The notes: generated by a model from the letters alone, not told the origin. A stretch of DNA of 64,000 nucleotides from Streptosporangium amethystogenes (GCF_000721075.1 NZ_JOEQ01000015.1:124001-188000); one strand, 5' to 3'. Shown: positions 43,812 to 53,497, numbered from the stretch's first letter. Numbers and translations are program-made.

Positions 43812-44569
43812 CCGCCGCCCTCTGGCCCCGCGGCGGCCTAGGCTCCGGTTCCAGCGTGCCGGTGGGCTCCGAGATCTGCAGCGCCACCGGCACGCTCTTC
43901 GGCGGCTGGGGGCTCGGGTTGCTCGCGGACGTCGCCCAGCGGTCGACCGGACGGCGGTTGAGCGACCTCTCCGTGAGCTACCTGCGCCCGGTCATCGAGG
44001 GAAGCCGGCTCGACGTGGCCTGCGAACTGCTCGTGGCGGGACGGTCGCTGGGTCACTACAGGCTCACGGCGACGGACGGCGGGCTGCCGGCCTTCGCGGG
44101 CACGGCGGTGGTCGGTCCGGCGCCGGGGCCGGTGGACTACGGGGGCGGCCCACCTCGGGTCCCACCGCCTTGGGACTGTCCAGAGCGCTCGTACGGCTCC
44201 GGACCCGGCACCGGGACATCAGTGCTCCTCGACGTCCGTTGCGCCCGGGAGGAGGCCGGAGTCGGCGTCGCCGGATCGGCGCTGCTGTGGGCCCGCGTGC
44301 GTTGCGACGCGGCCGATGAGGTGCGGCTGGCGGTGGTCAGCGACCATGTGCCCTACCTGCTGCGCCGATCCTTTCCCCGGTTGGCCCGGGTCACCACGGT
44401 CAGTGCCTCGCTGCGCGTACTGGGCGGGCCGGTAGCCGACTGGATCCTTCTCGATGTGAGCCTGGTGGCGTGCGCCGAGCGCACCGCCGTCGGCAGGGTC
44501 GCCATGTGGTCGGGAGGAACCGCACTGGTGGCGGTCGCAGAGCAGACCGCGCGGCTGACTCAAGGTTGA
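43808..44569 (+). CDS. Acyl-CoA thioesterase-like double-hotdog protein
   Basis: A 253-aa protein with two hotdog halves resembling the TesB/4HBT_3 group. The first half holds SATGTLFGGWGLGLLADV, where the Gly-Gly-Trp stretch packs on the acyl-CoA, and the sheet LSDLSVSYLRPV. It probably hydrolyses a CoA ester made by the upstream ligase. GTG 43808 overlaps the ligase stop (GTGA). Confidence 0.75.
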   Translation: MTAALWPRGGLGSGSSVPVGSEICSATGTLFGGWGLGLLADVAQRSTGRRLSDLSVSYLRPVIEGSRLDVACELLVAGRSLGHYRLTATDGGLPAFAGTAVVGPAPGPVDYGGGPPRVPPPWDCPERSYGSGPGTGTSVLLDVRCAREEAGVGVAGSALLWARVRCDAADEVRLAVVSDHVPYLLRRSFPRLARVTTVSASLRVLGGPVADWILLDVSLVACAERTAVGRVAMWSGGTALVAVAEQTARLTQG

Positions 44570-44649
44570 TCAGGCGGTAGGCCAGGGAATTCTCTCCTGA
44601 CTCATTGCCAGCGGGCCTCTCTCGTGCCAGCCTTTAGCGCATAGGATTC

Positions 44650-44664
44650 AATCATAGCTAAGAT
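44650..44664 (-). promoter_or_regulatory. AT-rich cluster element upstream of the Liv-type importer
   Basis: The minus strand reads ATCTTAGCTATGATT, identical to the copy at 59682-59696 at 13 of 15 positions. On the plus strand TAAGAT (44659-44664) is a plausible -10 box, 12 nt before ATG 44677. Confidence 0.75.
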
Positions 44665-44676
44665 AGGCAGGATCCG

Positions 44677-45879
44677 ATGAAGGTTCGACAGGCTCGGTGG
44701 GCGGCGTTGGCGGCCGCGGTGCTGATACTCCCCGCGTGCGGCGCGCCAGACGACGGGGGATCGAACAAGGCGAGCGAACCATTCGTGATCATGATCAGCG
44801 GCGGTGCCGACGCGGGACCGGTCACCGATCAGCTGCGGACCGCGCTGACCGCGGCGAGAGCGGGCGTCGCGACGGTCAACGAGGAGGGCGGCATCAACGG
44901 GCGCGAGGTGAAGCTCCTCGAGTCGCCCGACAACGCCAACCCGACGAAGGCGCTGAGCGCGCTACGCGCGCAGATCGCGAAGAAGAAACCCGACGCCTAT
45001 CTGGTGGGCGCGGGCTCGAACGTCAGCGCCGCCATCGCGCCGATCCTGAACCAAAACAAGATCCTTTTTGTGAACGCCGCCAACATCGCGGCGACAGGAG
45101 ATCCGAAGCAGCACCCGCTGGCGTTCAACCTCGCGGCGTCCACCCAGGTGGTGGTTGAGGGCTATCTGCCAATGTTCGAGGCCAACGGCTACAAGAAGAT
45201 CGGCGTCCTGCACGGCAACTCGGCGTACGCGAAGACGTTCGGCAAGCTCGCCGAGTCGGTCTTCAAAGGCGCCGGCTACGACGTGGCCGGGGTGGAGGAG
45301 TACGACTCGACCGCGCTCGACATGACCGCCCAGATCTCCACCCTGCGGGCTGCCGGCCCCGACGTCGTCGTCTTCAACGCCTACGGCGCCCCGGCCGGCT
45401 ACGTGCTCAAGGGCATCACCAAACTGGGATGGGACGTGCCGCTGCTGGGCGACACCTCGGTATCCTCCACGCCGCTGATCACACAGGAGCCGCCCGTTGG
45501 CCTGCTGGGATCGCCGGACCTCAAGCACCTCAAGCTCGAGGTGACCAAGAGCACCGTGTACGACCCGTCGGCGGAGGCCACCAACAAGGCAGTCAAGGCG
45601 ATGACGTCGATCGGCCAGATCAAGGGCTCGATGAACAACTGCCTCGGCTACGACGCGATCCTGCTCGTCGCCGCCGCGGCGAAGAGCGCGAACAGCACCG
45701 AACCGGAGGCCATGGCCAAGGCACTTGAGGATCCGAGCGTCACGAGCGCTGCGGGAACGGCGGTCTATCCGACCTATCCGTTCTCGGCGGACTCGCATGA
45801 ACCGAAGCTCCCGCTCGACACGCACTCCTTCGCCGAGCCCGGCCCCATCGTCAACGGCCAGCTGAACTCGCCGAAATGA
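44677..45879 (+). CDS. livK: Branched-chain amino acid-type ABC substrate-binding lipoprotein
   Basis: A 400-aa lipoprotein with signal peptide and lipobox LPAC (Cys21). The mature part is a type I periplasmic-binding fold of the LivJ/LivK family, with REVKLLESPDNANPTKALSA and KIGVLHGNSAYAKTFGKLAE. Such proteins in catabolic clusters often bind aromatic or cyclic acids rather than amino acids. Its stop overlaps the LivH start (ATGA). Confidence 0.9.
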   Translation: MKVRQARWAALAAAVLILPACGAPDDGGSNKASEPFVIMISGGADAGPVTDQLRTALTAARAGVATVNEEGGINGREVKLLESPDNANPTKALSALRAQIAKKKPDAYLVGAGSNVSAAIAPILNQNKILFVNAANIAATGDPKQHPLAFNLAASTQVVVEGYLPMFEANGYKKIGVLHGNSAYAKTFGKLAESVFKGAGYDVAGVEEYDSTALDMTAQISTLRAAGPDVVVFNAYGAPAGYVLKGITKLGWDVPLLGDTSVSSTPLITQEPPVGLLGSPDLKHLKLEVTKSTVYDPSAEATNKAVKAMTSIGQIKGSMNNCLGYDAILLVAAAAKSANSTEPEAMAKALEDPSVTSAAGTAVYPTYPFSADSHEPKLPLDTHSFAEPGPIVNGQLNSPK

Positions 45880-46733
45880 CGCTCATCTACGCAGGACTGT
45901 CCCTGGGCGCGGTGTACGCGCTGGTGGCGATCGGCTACAACATCGTCTTCGTGGCGTCGCGCTCGTTCAACTTCGCGCAGGCGCAGCTGATGACGATCGG
46001 CGCCTTCGTCGCGTACACCGGTCACGTGACGTTCGGGCTGCCCGCGATCGCCGTCGTCCTGCTGGCGATGATCGCGGTCATGCTCATCGCCTCGATCGAG
46101 GAGAGGATCGCGGTCCGCCCGGTCGCGGACCACCAGACGCAGCTGATCACGACGCTGGGCTTCGGCACCATGCTCACGGGCATCGCCCAGCTCGTCTGGG
46201 GGTCGCAGCCCCTGGACGTCCCGTTCGTCGGCGCCAAGGGAGCGATAACGCTCCTTGGCGGCCGCCTGTACACCTTCGAGCTCGGTTTGATCGTGCTCGC
46301 CATCGTGCTCGTCGTCGTCATCCACCTGTACAACCGCAGGATGATGAGCGGTCTGGCCCTCGTCGCCATGTCGCAGGACGACGAGGCGGCACTGCTGCGG
46401 GGGATCAATGTGCGCAAGCTCGCGTTCGCGGCCTTCGCGGTCACCGGCCTGCTCGCGGGGCTGATGGGCTTTTTCATCGGCCCCAAGACATTCGCCGTGG
46501 CGACACTCGGATCGGCGCTCGCGCTCAAGGGGTTTGTGGCCCTCGCCATAGGCGGGTTCGGCAGCTTCTACGGCGGCCTGGCCGGCGGCTTCGCGGTCGG
46601 CCTCGTCGAAGCGCACGCCGCGCGTTACCTCGGCTCTGAGTTCAGCAACCTGAGTGTCTTCCTGATCCTCATCCTGGTGCTGATGATTCGCCCGACGGGC
46701 TTGTTCGGCCAGCTCCAGGAACGGACGGTGTGA
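45876..46733 (+). CDS. livH: ABC transporter permease, LivH-like
   Basis: A 285-aa membrane protein with about eight hydrophobic segments. It starts MTLIYAGLSLGAVYALVAIG and ends IRPTGLFGQLQERTV, both standard for LivH. ATG 45876 overlaps the stop of the binding protein, and the stop overlaps the next GTG. Confidence 0.93.
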   Translation: MTLIYAGLSLGAVYALVAIGYNIVFVASRSFNFAQAQLMTIGAFVAYTGHVTFGLPAIAVVLLAMIAVMLIASIEERIAVRPVADHQTQLITTLGFGTMLTGIAQLVWGSQPLDVPFVGAKGAITLLGGRLYTFELGLIVLAIVLVVVIHLYNRRMMSGLALVAMSQDDEAALLRGINVRKLAFAAFAVTGLLAGLMGFFIGPKTFAVATLGSALALKGFVALAIGGFGSFYGGLAGGFAVGLVEAHAARYLGSEFSNLSVFLILILVLMIRPTGLFGQLQERTV

Positions 46734-48583
46734 CAACTGTGAAATGGTGGAAGACGCTCAGGGCGGTGCCGTCGTGGGCGTACGCCGCGATGCTGGGAGT
46801 GTTCCTCCTGGTGCTTCCCGCCCTGCAACCGGGCTATTCGGTGACCAGGCAGGTGCAGCTGACGCTCATCCTCGCGCTCGTCGTCAGCGGGCTCAACCTC
46901 TCGCTCGGATACGCCGGGCAGCTCGCGATCGGCCAGGTGGCCATGTACGCGGCGGGCGCCTACACCGCGGGCATCATCTCGGTCGCGGGCGTGACGGACC
47001 TCCTCGTCCAGCTGCTCGCCGCGGGGACGGCCGCGCTGGTTGTCGGGATCATCACCGGGATACCCGGCCTGCGGCTCGGTTCCTGGTCACTGGCCATGAC
47101 ATCGTTCTTTCTCGTGCTGCTCGTGCCGGACGTCGTGTCGATCTTCGAAGAGCACACGGGCGGCCAGCTGGGGCTTACGGGTATCCAAGGCGCGACCCTG
47201 TTCGGGTACCAGCTCACGCCGACCGACTTCTACCTGAGCGTCGTGGTCGTGGCGATCCTGTGGTTCGCCGCGTTCCGCAACATCATCGTGTCCCGCCACG
47301 GGATCGCGTTCCAGATGCTCAAGCACAGCCCGGTGCTGGCGTCCTCGGTCGGCATGTCCGTCTTTCGCGTCAAGCTCACCGGCTACGCGACCGGCGCCAT
47401 CCCCGCCGGGCTCGCCGGCGCCCTCTTCGCCAACCTGGACCTGTTCGTGTCGCTCGACGCGTTCGGCTTCACTGTCGCCACCGGCGCGCTGGCGGCCTCC
47501 ATCCTCGGGGGCTCGGTCAGCGTCTACGGCGCACTTCTCGGTGCGGCGGTCGTGGAGTTCGCCAGCTCCCGGTCGGACAGCTTCCAGGAGTACTCGCTGG
47601 TTTTCTTCGGGCTGTTCCTCCTCGTTGGAGGCGTACTGCTCAGCGGTGGAGTCGCGGGCGCGGTGCGCCCGCTCGTCGCCCGCCTCGACAGGGCCGCCGG
47701 CCTCATCGGTGCCGATCGCAGGTCATCGGGCGCGGGGGAGGGCGAGGCGGTCCACCGCATCGACGGCGGCCTGCTCGAGGTCACCGGAGTGTCCAAGGCA
47801 TTCGGCGGGAACCGGGTGCTCACCGGCGTGTCGCTGCGTGCGGAACCCGGCCGCGTCACCGCGCTGATCGGCCCCAACGGGTCCGGCAAGACGACAATGC
47901 TTAACCTCATCTGTGGTTACTACCGCCGGGACGTGGGCGAGATCACCATGGACGGGAAGCCGATCAAGACGGCCGCGACCCATCTCATCGCGAGGCTGGG
48001 GGTGGCACGGACGTTCCAGACGCCGCTGATCCCGCGGTCCGTCACGGTCCGGGACGTCGTGGCCTCGGGACGCTACACAGTGGAGCGCGCGTCGTTCGCA
48101 GGGGCGATCCTGAGGACCCCCCGGTTCCGGGCGGTCCGACGGCGGGACCGGCAGCGAGCCGACGAGATACTCGGGCTCGTCGGCCTCGGCCACCTGGCCG
48201 GCACCGAGGCGGCCACGCTGCCGCTCGGCATGCGGAGGATGCTGGAGGTCGCGCGGGGACTGGCGGCCGAGCCCAAGGTCCTGCTCCTCGACGAGGCGGC
48301 GTCCGGCCTGGACGAGGCCGAGGTGGAGACCCTGGCCGAGGTGATCCGCCGGATCCGCGACGCGGGGTGCACCATCATCCTGGTCGAGCACAACTTCGGT
48401 CTGGTGCTGTCGCTCGCGGACGAGATAGTCGTCCTGGCGCGCGGGTCCGTGCTGGCGGTCGGCCCCCCGTCCAAGATCGCAAATGATCCACGGGTGCGCG
48501 ACGAATACCTGGGCACGAGTGACGAGGGTGCTCGGCCGGACGAACCGGTCATCACGGCGGCCGGACAGGAGAGCACATCGTGA
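46730..48583 (+). CDS. livM: LivM-LivG fusion: permease joined to ABC ATPase
   Basis: A single 617-aa frame. Residues 1 to about 315 form a LivM-type permease with repeated hydrophobic segments (NLSLGYAGQLAIGQVAMYAAG). After a hydrophilic linker, about 345-600 is a LivG-type ATPase: Walker A GPNGSGKTT near 381, a variant signature LPLGMRRMLEVARGL near 497, and Walker B LLLDEAASGLDEAE near 518. In most bacteria these are separate genes. GTG 46730 overlaps the LivH stop. The fused chain ties one ATPase to one permease half. Confidence 0.92.
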   Translation: MTTVKWWKTLRAVPSWAYAAMLGVFLLVLPALQPGYSVTRQVQLTLILALVVSGLNLSLGYAGQLAIGQVAMYAAGAYTAGIISVAGVTDLLVQLLAAGTAALVVGIITGIPGLRLGSWSLAMTSFFLVLLVPDVVSIFEEHTGGQLGLTGIQGATLFGYQLTPTDFYLSVVVVAILWFAAFRNIIVSRHGIAFQMLKHSPVLASSVGMSVFRVKLTGYATGAIPAGLAGALFANLDLFVSLDAFGFTVATGALAASILGGSVSVYGALLGAAVVEFASSRSDSFQEYSLVFFGLFLLVGGVLLSGGVAGAVRPLVARLDRAAGLIGADRRSSGAGEGEAVHRIDGGLLEVTGVSKAFGGNRVLTGVSLRAEPGRVTALIGPNGSGKTTMLNLICGYYRRDVGEITMDGKPIKTAATHLIARLGVARTFQTPLIPRSVTVRDVVASGRYTVERASFAGAILRTPRFRAVRRRDRQRADEILGLVGLGHLAGTEAATLPLGMRRMLEVARGLAAEPKVLLLDEAASGLDEAEVETLAEVIRRIRDAGCTIILVEHNFGLVLSLADEIVVLARGSVLAVGPPSKIANDPRVRDEYLGTSDEGARPDEPVITAAGQESTS

Positions 48584-49299
48584 CCGACCCCCTGCTCACA
48601 GTGGAGCACCTGGCGACCGGTTACGGCGATCTCCGTGCCGTATGGGACGTCTCGTTCCGGGTGTGGTCCGGTCGCATCACCGCTCTTCTCGGCCGTAACG
48701 GCTCGGGTAAGACCACCTCACTGCGGGCCGTCGCGGGGCTCAACCCGGTGCACGGCGGCACGATGACCTACGACGGCCGGCCGCTGGAGAGCGTCGCCGC
48801 CCACCGCCGGGTGGCTCTGGGCGTCAGCTACGTCCAGGAGGGCAAGCGGGTCTTCCGCGCACAGTCCGTACGGGAGAACCTGCTCCTCGGCGGCTACAGC
48901 CTGAAGCTGCGCCGCAAAGCGCTGGAAAGCGAGCTCGCGAGGATCTACGACCTCTTCCCGATCCTGCACGCCAAGCGCGACGATCCGGCAGGGTCGCTGT
49001 CCGGCGGCCAACAGCAGATGGTGGCCATCGGCCAGGCCCTGATGGCGAAGCCGCGCTTGCTCATGCTCGACGAGCCGTCGGGCGGCCTCGCGCCGTCGGT
49101 CGTCGCCGAGGTCATGGCGCGCGTTTCGGAGCTCAAGGAGTCGGGCCTGGCCATCCTGCTGGTCGAGCAGGCCGTCGAGGCGGCGATGGACGTCGCCGAC
49201 CATGTGACGGTGATCGACATCGGCAAGGTCGTGGTGAACTCACCGGTCCACGAGATCGACGACCTCGAAAAGATCAAGGACGCCTGCATAGGCAGGTGA
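48580..49299 (+). CDS. livF: ABC transporter ATPase, LivF-like
   Basis: A 239-aa ATPase: Walker A GRNGSGKTT, signature LSGGQQQMVAIGQAL, Walker B LLMLDEPSGGLAPSV. GTG 48580 overlaps the stop of the LivM-LivG gene. It is the second nucleotide-binding subunit of the importer, and the operon ends in the strong hairpin that follows. Confidence 0.93.
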   Translation: MTDPLLTVEHLATGYGDLRAVWDVSFRVWSGRITALLGRNGSGKTTSLRAVAGLNPVHGGTMTYDGRPLESVAAHRRVALGVSYVQEGKRVFRAQSVRENLLLGGYSLKLRRKALESELARIYDLFPILHAKRDDPAGSLSGGQQQMVAIGQALMAKPRLLMLDEPSGGLAPSVVAEVMARVSELKESGLAILLVEQAVEAAMDVADHVTVIDIGKVVVNSPVHEIDDLEKIKDACIGR

Positions 49300-49333
49300 T
49301 CCCTGGGCCTGTCTTTCCGCATGTCGGCTGGTT

Positions 49334-49389
49334 GTGACCCGCTCGCCCGTCCGCCGGCCACACGACCGGCGGACGGGCGAGCGGGTCAC
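49334..49389. terminator. Very strong bidirectional hairpin, 24-bp perfect stem
   Basis: Arms 49334-49357 and 49366-49389 are perfect complements with an 8-nt loop; the stem begins GTGACCCGCTCG. The right arm includes the stop codon of the convergent flavin reductase. It separates the Liv operon from the monooxygenase operon. Confidence 0.85.
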
Positions 49390-49943
49390 TGCCACTCGGT
49401 GAGAGGCCACCATTCGGCGTGCGCGAGCGGTTCACGCGAGAGGCTGCGGAACCTTGAGCCGTGGAATACGACAGGCTCGGCCTCGGCGCACGCTTGCGCC
49501 CGCTCGATCAGGAGGAACACGATCTCGTGGTCACCGGCGGGTGCGGTCCCGGCGATGGAGCAGGTCATCGTCACGGCCGCACCCACCACGAACACCTCGC
49601 CCGAGGCCTCGGCCGACAGGTCGATTCCGGTGAACTTGTCCGGCGCGTGCGACGCCAGCCGCCGCGCGATGTGGCTCTGGGCGCGTTCGAGGACGCTGAT
49701 CCCGAGCCGTCCGCAGCCGCGCAGTCGCGCCCACGTCGTCGACCCGGTCCGAACGCACACACTCACCAGCGGCGGATCGAGCGAGACGGGAACGAACGAG
49801 CTGGCGACGAAGGACACGTTCTCGCCGTCGACGGTCGCGCAGAGGGCGGCCACCGGCGCGGGCACGCCGGCGAAGATCCTCTTCAGCTCAGCGGCGGATC
49901 CGAGTGGTCGCGTCCAGGTCAGGTGGTCGCTGTCGTCGGCCAC
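49386..49943 (-). CDS. Flavin reductase-like FMN-binding protein
   Basis: A 185-aa split-barrel protein of the flavin reductase domain family (HpaC/HsaB-like). The N-terminal FAGVPAPVAALCATVDGENV, SFVPVSLDPPLVSVCVR and GRLGISVLERAQ are conserved. It supplies reduced flavin to the monooxygenase encoded just upstream, whose stop is 2 nt before GTG 49943. Confidence 0.87.
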   Translation of the reverse strand: MADDSDHLTWTRPLGSAAELKRIFAGVPAPVAALCATVDGENVSFVASSFVPVSLDPPLVSVCVRTGSTTWARLRGCGRLGISVLERAQSHIARRLASHAPDKFTGIDLSAEASGEVFVVGAAVTMTCSIAGTAPAGDHEIVFLLIERAQACAEAEPVVFHGSRFRSLSREPLAHAEWWPLTEWQ

Positions 49944-49945
49944 GG

Positions 49946-51196
49946 TCAGTCCATCAGGGGCGGCGCGAAGGTGTACGTCATGACCTCGCTGTGCAGCGGC
50001 GTCAGCCCCGGCGTGCCAAGGTAGATCCGCCCGGCGTCGACGTAGGTGTGCTCGGCGGTGAACAGGTGCTGGCTCGCCGCGTGGGCGTCGCGGAAGCAGC
50101 GCTGGATGATGTGACCGTTACGCAGCCCCTCGCTGCCGGAGGCGAGGTAGACGTCGCGGGTCACCTCGGCGGCCATGTAGACGGCGTGGGTGGCGGCCAC
50201 GCGGCAGTCCGCCTGCATCTCGGGCGTGCGCCGTCCGCCGTCCCGCGTGGCCCGGTAGAGCCGGGTGAACGCGTCGTGGGCGAACGCGCGGGCCGCCTTG
50301 TACCGCGCGGTCCACTGGGCGACGTCGCGCTGCACGGCGACGTTCTTGTTCAGCACGCCCGACGGTGGCCGTTTTTTCTGCGCGGCCAGCGCGGCGAACT
50401 CCTCCAGCGCGCGCTGGGCCACGCCGAGCGCGAAGGCGGCGTGGCCCACACCCGGAAGGGACTTCAGGCCCATGGTGTAGAGAGGACCGCCCCGCAGCGC
50501 GTCCATCCCGTCGACCCGCAGGAACTTCTCCTCGACGAACTGCGGCTTGACCTCGTAGTCGTAGCTGCCGGTGGCGACGAGCCCCATGACGTCCCAGCAA
50601 CCGAGCAACTCGACGCCGCCGCGTGGGACGACGCCGATCGCGGTCGAGGGCCGACCGGTGGCGTCGAGCACCGGTTCGCCCGACTCGTCGAGGATCCGGT
50701 AGCCCCCGAGGAACCAGCCGGCGTGCGCCGATCCGCTCGCGAACGAGAACAGGCCCCGCACCTCGAACCCGCCCGGGACGCGGCGTGCGGTCCCCGTCGG
50801 GGGAGCCTGGCCGGCACATGTCGGGTCCGGGCTTTCGGCGATCGCGCGGGCGCCGCCTTCGGGCAGGAGGGTGAGCATCGTGCCGGTGCCGCTCATGCAG
50901 GCCATGATCGCCCAGCCGGTGGAGCCGTCGGCTCTGGAGAGCTCCTGGATGACGTCGATGAGGACGGACGGCTCGGCCTCGGCGCCGCCGTACTTCCGCG
51001 GTGCCATGAGCATCATCGTGCCCGCGGCGACGAGCCGGTTCATGACCTCGTCGTCGACACGGATGTCCCGCTCGGCCTGGTCGGCGCGCTCGATCACGAG
51101 CGGCACGATCTTCCGTACCGCATCGAGCGGGCCGCCGGGATGTTCGGCGGCCGGCACTGTGCCGGCTAGGGTGGCGGTCGGTTGTGACGCGGTCAT
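49946..51196 (-). CDS. Acyl-CoA dehydrogenase-fold flavin monooxygenase (HsaA/HpaB-like)
   Basis: A 416-aa protein of the group D flavin monooxygenase type: acyl-CoA dehydrogenase fold with LMAPRKYGGAEAEPSVLIDV, a SRADGSTGWAIMACM block and a C-terminal HTYVDAGRIYLG. It lacks the EGT dehydrogenase motif. With the reductase it makes a two-component hydroxylase for an aromatic or cyclic substrate. ATG 51196 has AAGGAGC upstream, and a tandem repeat array lies in its leader. Confidence 0.85.
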   Translation of the reverse strand: MTASQPTATLAGTVPAAEHPGGPLDAVRKIVPLVIERADQAERDIRVDDEVMNRLVAAGTMMLMAPRKYGGAEAEPSVLIDVIQELSRADGSTGWAIMACMSGTGTMLTLLPEGGARAIAESPDPTCAGQAPPTGTARRVPGGFEVRGLFSFASGSAHAGWFLGGYRILDESGEPVLDATGRPSTAIGVVPRGGVELLGCWDVMGLVATGSYDYEVKPQFVEEKFLRVDGMDALRGGPLYTMGLKSLPGVGHAAFALGVAQRALEEFAALAAQKKRPPSGVLNKNVAVQRDVAQWTARYKAARAFAHDAFTRLYRATRDGGRRTPEMQADCRVAATHAVYMAAEVTRDVYLASGSEGLRNGHIIQRCFRDAHAASQHLFTAEHTYVDAGRIYLGTPGLTPLHSEVMTYTFAPPLMD

Positions 51197-51205
51197 CGCT
51201 GCTCC

Positions 51206-51275
51206 TTCTGAACGTCGACTTCTGAACGTCGACTTCTGAACGTCGACTTCTGAACGTCGACTTCTGAACGTCGGC
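51206..51275. repeat. Five tandem copies of a 14-bp unit in a gene leader
   Basis: The unit TTCTGAACGTCGAC repeats at 51206, 51220, 51234 and 51248 exactly, with a fifth copy at 51262 differing at one base. Each unit contains the palindrome GTCGAC. It sits 10 bp ahead of the monooxygenase start, on the 5' side. The Shine-Dalgarno AAGGAG is at its gene-proximal end. Copy number may vary and could tune translation or bind a regulator. Confidence 0.95.
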
Positions 51276-51298
51276 CGGAATGGTCGGCCCGGTTCGTG

Positions 51299-52243
51299 TC
51301 ACGCTGCGCCCAGCAGCCGATGCGCCGCCGCCAGGAAGTCCGCGCGAGCGCGCCTGGTGACGGCCGTGTCCGGGAACGTGCTGACCGCGCCGTGGAAGGT
51401 GCCCGGGTAGAGCCGCAGCTCGGTGGGGACTCCGGCGTCCGTGAGACTCTGCGCGTAGGCGATGCCCTCGTCGCGCAGCGGGTCCCGCGCGCACACCGAG
51501 ATGTACGCCGGTGGAAGCCCGGAGAGGTCCACGGCCCGAGCGGGCGCGGCGTAGGACGGAACCGCCTCGGCCTCCGGGAGGTCGCGAAGGTAGTGGCGCC
51601 AACTGTCGAGCACGTTCGCGCGATTCCACAGCGGGCTGTCCTCCAGCCGGGATGACGGCGTGATCGCCCGATCGTCCAGCACGGGGATGTCGAGCAGTTG
51701 TGCGGCGATCCGCGGACCTCCCGCATCGCGAGCTCGCAGGGCGAGGGCGGCGGCGACACAGGCGCCCGCACTCGCCCCCGCCACGGCGACGCGTGCCGGG
51801 TCCACGCCGAGGGGCGCCGCGTGATCGAACACCCATCGCAGTACGGCCCAGCCGTCGTCCACCGCCGCCGGGTACGGGTGTTCGGGGGCGAGCCGGTAGT
51901 CGACCGACAGTACGAAGGCACCGGCGGCCCCGGCTAGCTGCGCCGGCAGTACCGGGTCGCCGTCGGCGTCACCCATGACGAATCCGCCGCCATGCAGGTA
52001 GACGATCACCGGCTTCGCCGCGATCTCGACTGCCGGCCGGAACGTCAGGCAGCGGACCGGGAGGCACCGCCCGCTCGCCGGCACCGTCAGGTCATCCCGG
52101 ACCAGTCCGGGGGGTGTCACGAACTCCGGGCGCGTGGCACGGGTCCGGGCGAGTCGTTCGCGTGCCGCGACCGGATCGCCGACATCGGCCGGGACCAGTG
52201 ACCGGACGAGTTCCGTGAGTTCGGGATCGAGGTAGCGATACAT
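51299..52243 (-). CDS. Alpha/beta hydrolase, HSL-type esterase
   Basis: A 314-aa esterase. The HGGG oxyanion motif is in VYLHGGGFVMGD, the nucleophile Ser is in GASAGA, the acid is in CARDPLRDEG and the His in GTFHGA. It may open ester or lactone links in the pathway substrate. ATG 52243 is preferred; GTG 52255 is possible. It is divergent from an acyl-CoA dehydrogenase across an AT-rich region. Confidence 0.87.
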   Translation of the reverse strand: MYRYLDPELTELVRSLVPADVGDPVAARERLARTRATRPEFVTPPGLVRDDLTVPASGRCLPVRCLTFRPAVEIAAKPVIVYLHGGGFVMGDADGDPVLPAQLAGAAGAFVLSVDYRLAPEHPYPAAVDDGWAVLRWVFDHAAPLGVDPARVAVAGASAGACVAAALALRARDAGGPRIAAQLLDIPVLDDRAITPSSRLEDSPLWNRANVLDSWRHYLRDLPEAEAVPSYAAPARAVDLSGLPPAYISVCARDPLRDEGIAYAQSLTDAGVPTELRLYPGTFHGAVSTFPDTAVTRRARADFLAAAHRLLGAA

Positions 52244-52288
52244 GCTCTGTCCCACCTGCAGGTTCCGGCGGCCACTTCGAGGCCCGAA

Positions 52289-52320
52289 ATCTTGTTTATG
52301 CTATGATTACTATTATTACC
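52289..52320 (+). promoter_or_regulatory. AT-rich cluster element (split halves) between divergent genes
   Basis: ATCTTG (52289-52294) and ATGATT (52303-52308) correspond to the two halves of the shared element with a longer spacer, followed by TATTATT and, at 52321, TATAAG. The region separates the esterase and the dehydrogenase operon. Confidence 0.45.
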
Positions 52321-52351
52321 TATAAGGGACGTCGCAGGGAAGGGTGTCTGG

Positions 52352-53497
52352 ATGGACAGCGGGGACTTCGCCTCCGTTCTCAACACAGTCCGGAGCTTCG
52401 TGCGTGAGGTCGTCGTGCCCGCGGAGGATCTCATCGAGGAGACCGATGAGATTCCCGAGGCGATCCGGCGGAGCGCCGCGGAGATGGGGCTGTTCGGCTA
52501 CGCGCTACCGCAGGAGTACGGCGGTCTGGGGTTCAGCGCGCTGGAGGACGCGAGGCTGGCGCTGGAGGTCGGCTACACGACCCCGGCCTTCCGGTCGATG
52601 TTCGGCACGAACAACGGCATCGCGGGACAGGTCCTGGTCAACTTCGGCACCGAACGCCAGAAGCGGGAGTTCCTGCCGCGCATGGCGGAAGGCGAGTGTG
52701 TCGCGGCCTTCGCGCTCACCGAGTCCGAGGCCGGGTCCGACCCCAGCGGCCTGCGCACCCGTGCCGTCGCCGAGGGCGGCGACTACGTCATCAACGGCCA
52801 GAAGCGCTTCATCACCAACGCGAACTGGTCGGACATCCTCCTGGTCTTCGCCCGTACCGGCGGACCCGGCGCCGAGGGCATCTCCGTCTTCGTGGTGGAC
52901 ACCGACACGCCAGGTGTGACCGTGGGACCGCGGGACAAGAAGATGGGTCAGCGCGGCTCGACCACGGCCGAGATCTTCTTCGAGGATGTCCGGGTGCCGG
53001 CCTCCCGCCTCGTCGGCGAGATCGAGAACGAGGGCTTCGCCGCCGCGATGCGCTCACTCGCCAAGGGGCGGCTGCACATCGCGGCCTGCTGTGTCGGCAT
53101 GGCGCAGCGGCTCGTCGACGAGAGTGTGTCCTATGCCGCCACGGCGAAGCAAGGCGGTACCACCATCGGTGACTTCCAGCAGGTCCAGGCCATGCTCGCG
53201 GAGTCGCAGACCGATCTGCTGGCAGGTCGGGCCCTCGTCCTCGCGGCGGCCAGGGCCTACGACGACGAGACCGACCGTCGGATCGCGCCGTCCAGCGCGA
53301 AGCTCTTCTGTAGCGAGATGGTGGGGCGCGTCGCCGACCGGGCGGTGCAGATCCACGGTGGCAGCGGCTACGTCCACGGAGTACCGGCTGAGCGCTTCTA
53401 CCGCGACGCCCGCCTGTACCGCATCTACGAGGGCACCAGCGAGGTTCAGAAGGCGATCATCGCCAGGCAGCTCCTCCGCGCCGCGGCGCAGCGGTGA
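52352..53497 (+). CDS. Acyl-CoA dehydrogenase
   Basis: A 381-aa dehydrogenase of standard length. [31 protein letters not shown] and the catalytic glutamate in [17 protein letters not shown] are intact. ATG 52352 has GGGAAGGG upstream. It heads an operon with an SDR and a thiolase, completing a beta-oxidation set. Confidence 0.92.
   Translation: MDSGDFASVLNTVRSFVREVVVPAEDLIEETDEIPEAIRRSAAEMGLFGYALPQEYGGLGFSALEDARLALEVGYTTPAFRSMFGTNNGIAGQVLVNFGTERQKREFLPRMAEGECVAAFALTESEAGSDPSGLRTRAVAEGGDYVINGQKRFITNANWSDILLVFARTGGPGAEGISVFVVDTDTPGVTVGPRDKKMGQRGSTTAEIFFEDVRVPASRLVGEIENEGFAAAMRSLAKGRLHIAACCVGMAQRLVDESVSYAATAKQGGTTIGDFQQVQAMLAESQTDLLAGRALVLAAARAYDDETDRRIAPSSAKLFCSEMVGRVADRAVQIHGGSGYVHGVPAERFYRDARLYRIYEGTSEVQKAIIARQLLRAAAQR

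Noticed and set aside
51206..51275. CRISPR-like repeat array
   Set aside because: Units are 14 bp with no spacers and no cas genes; it is a simple tandem repeat.
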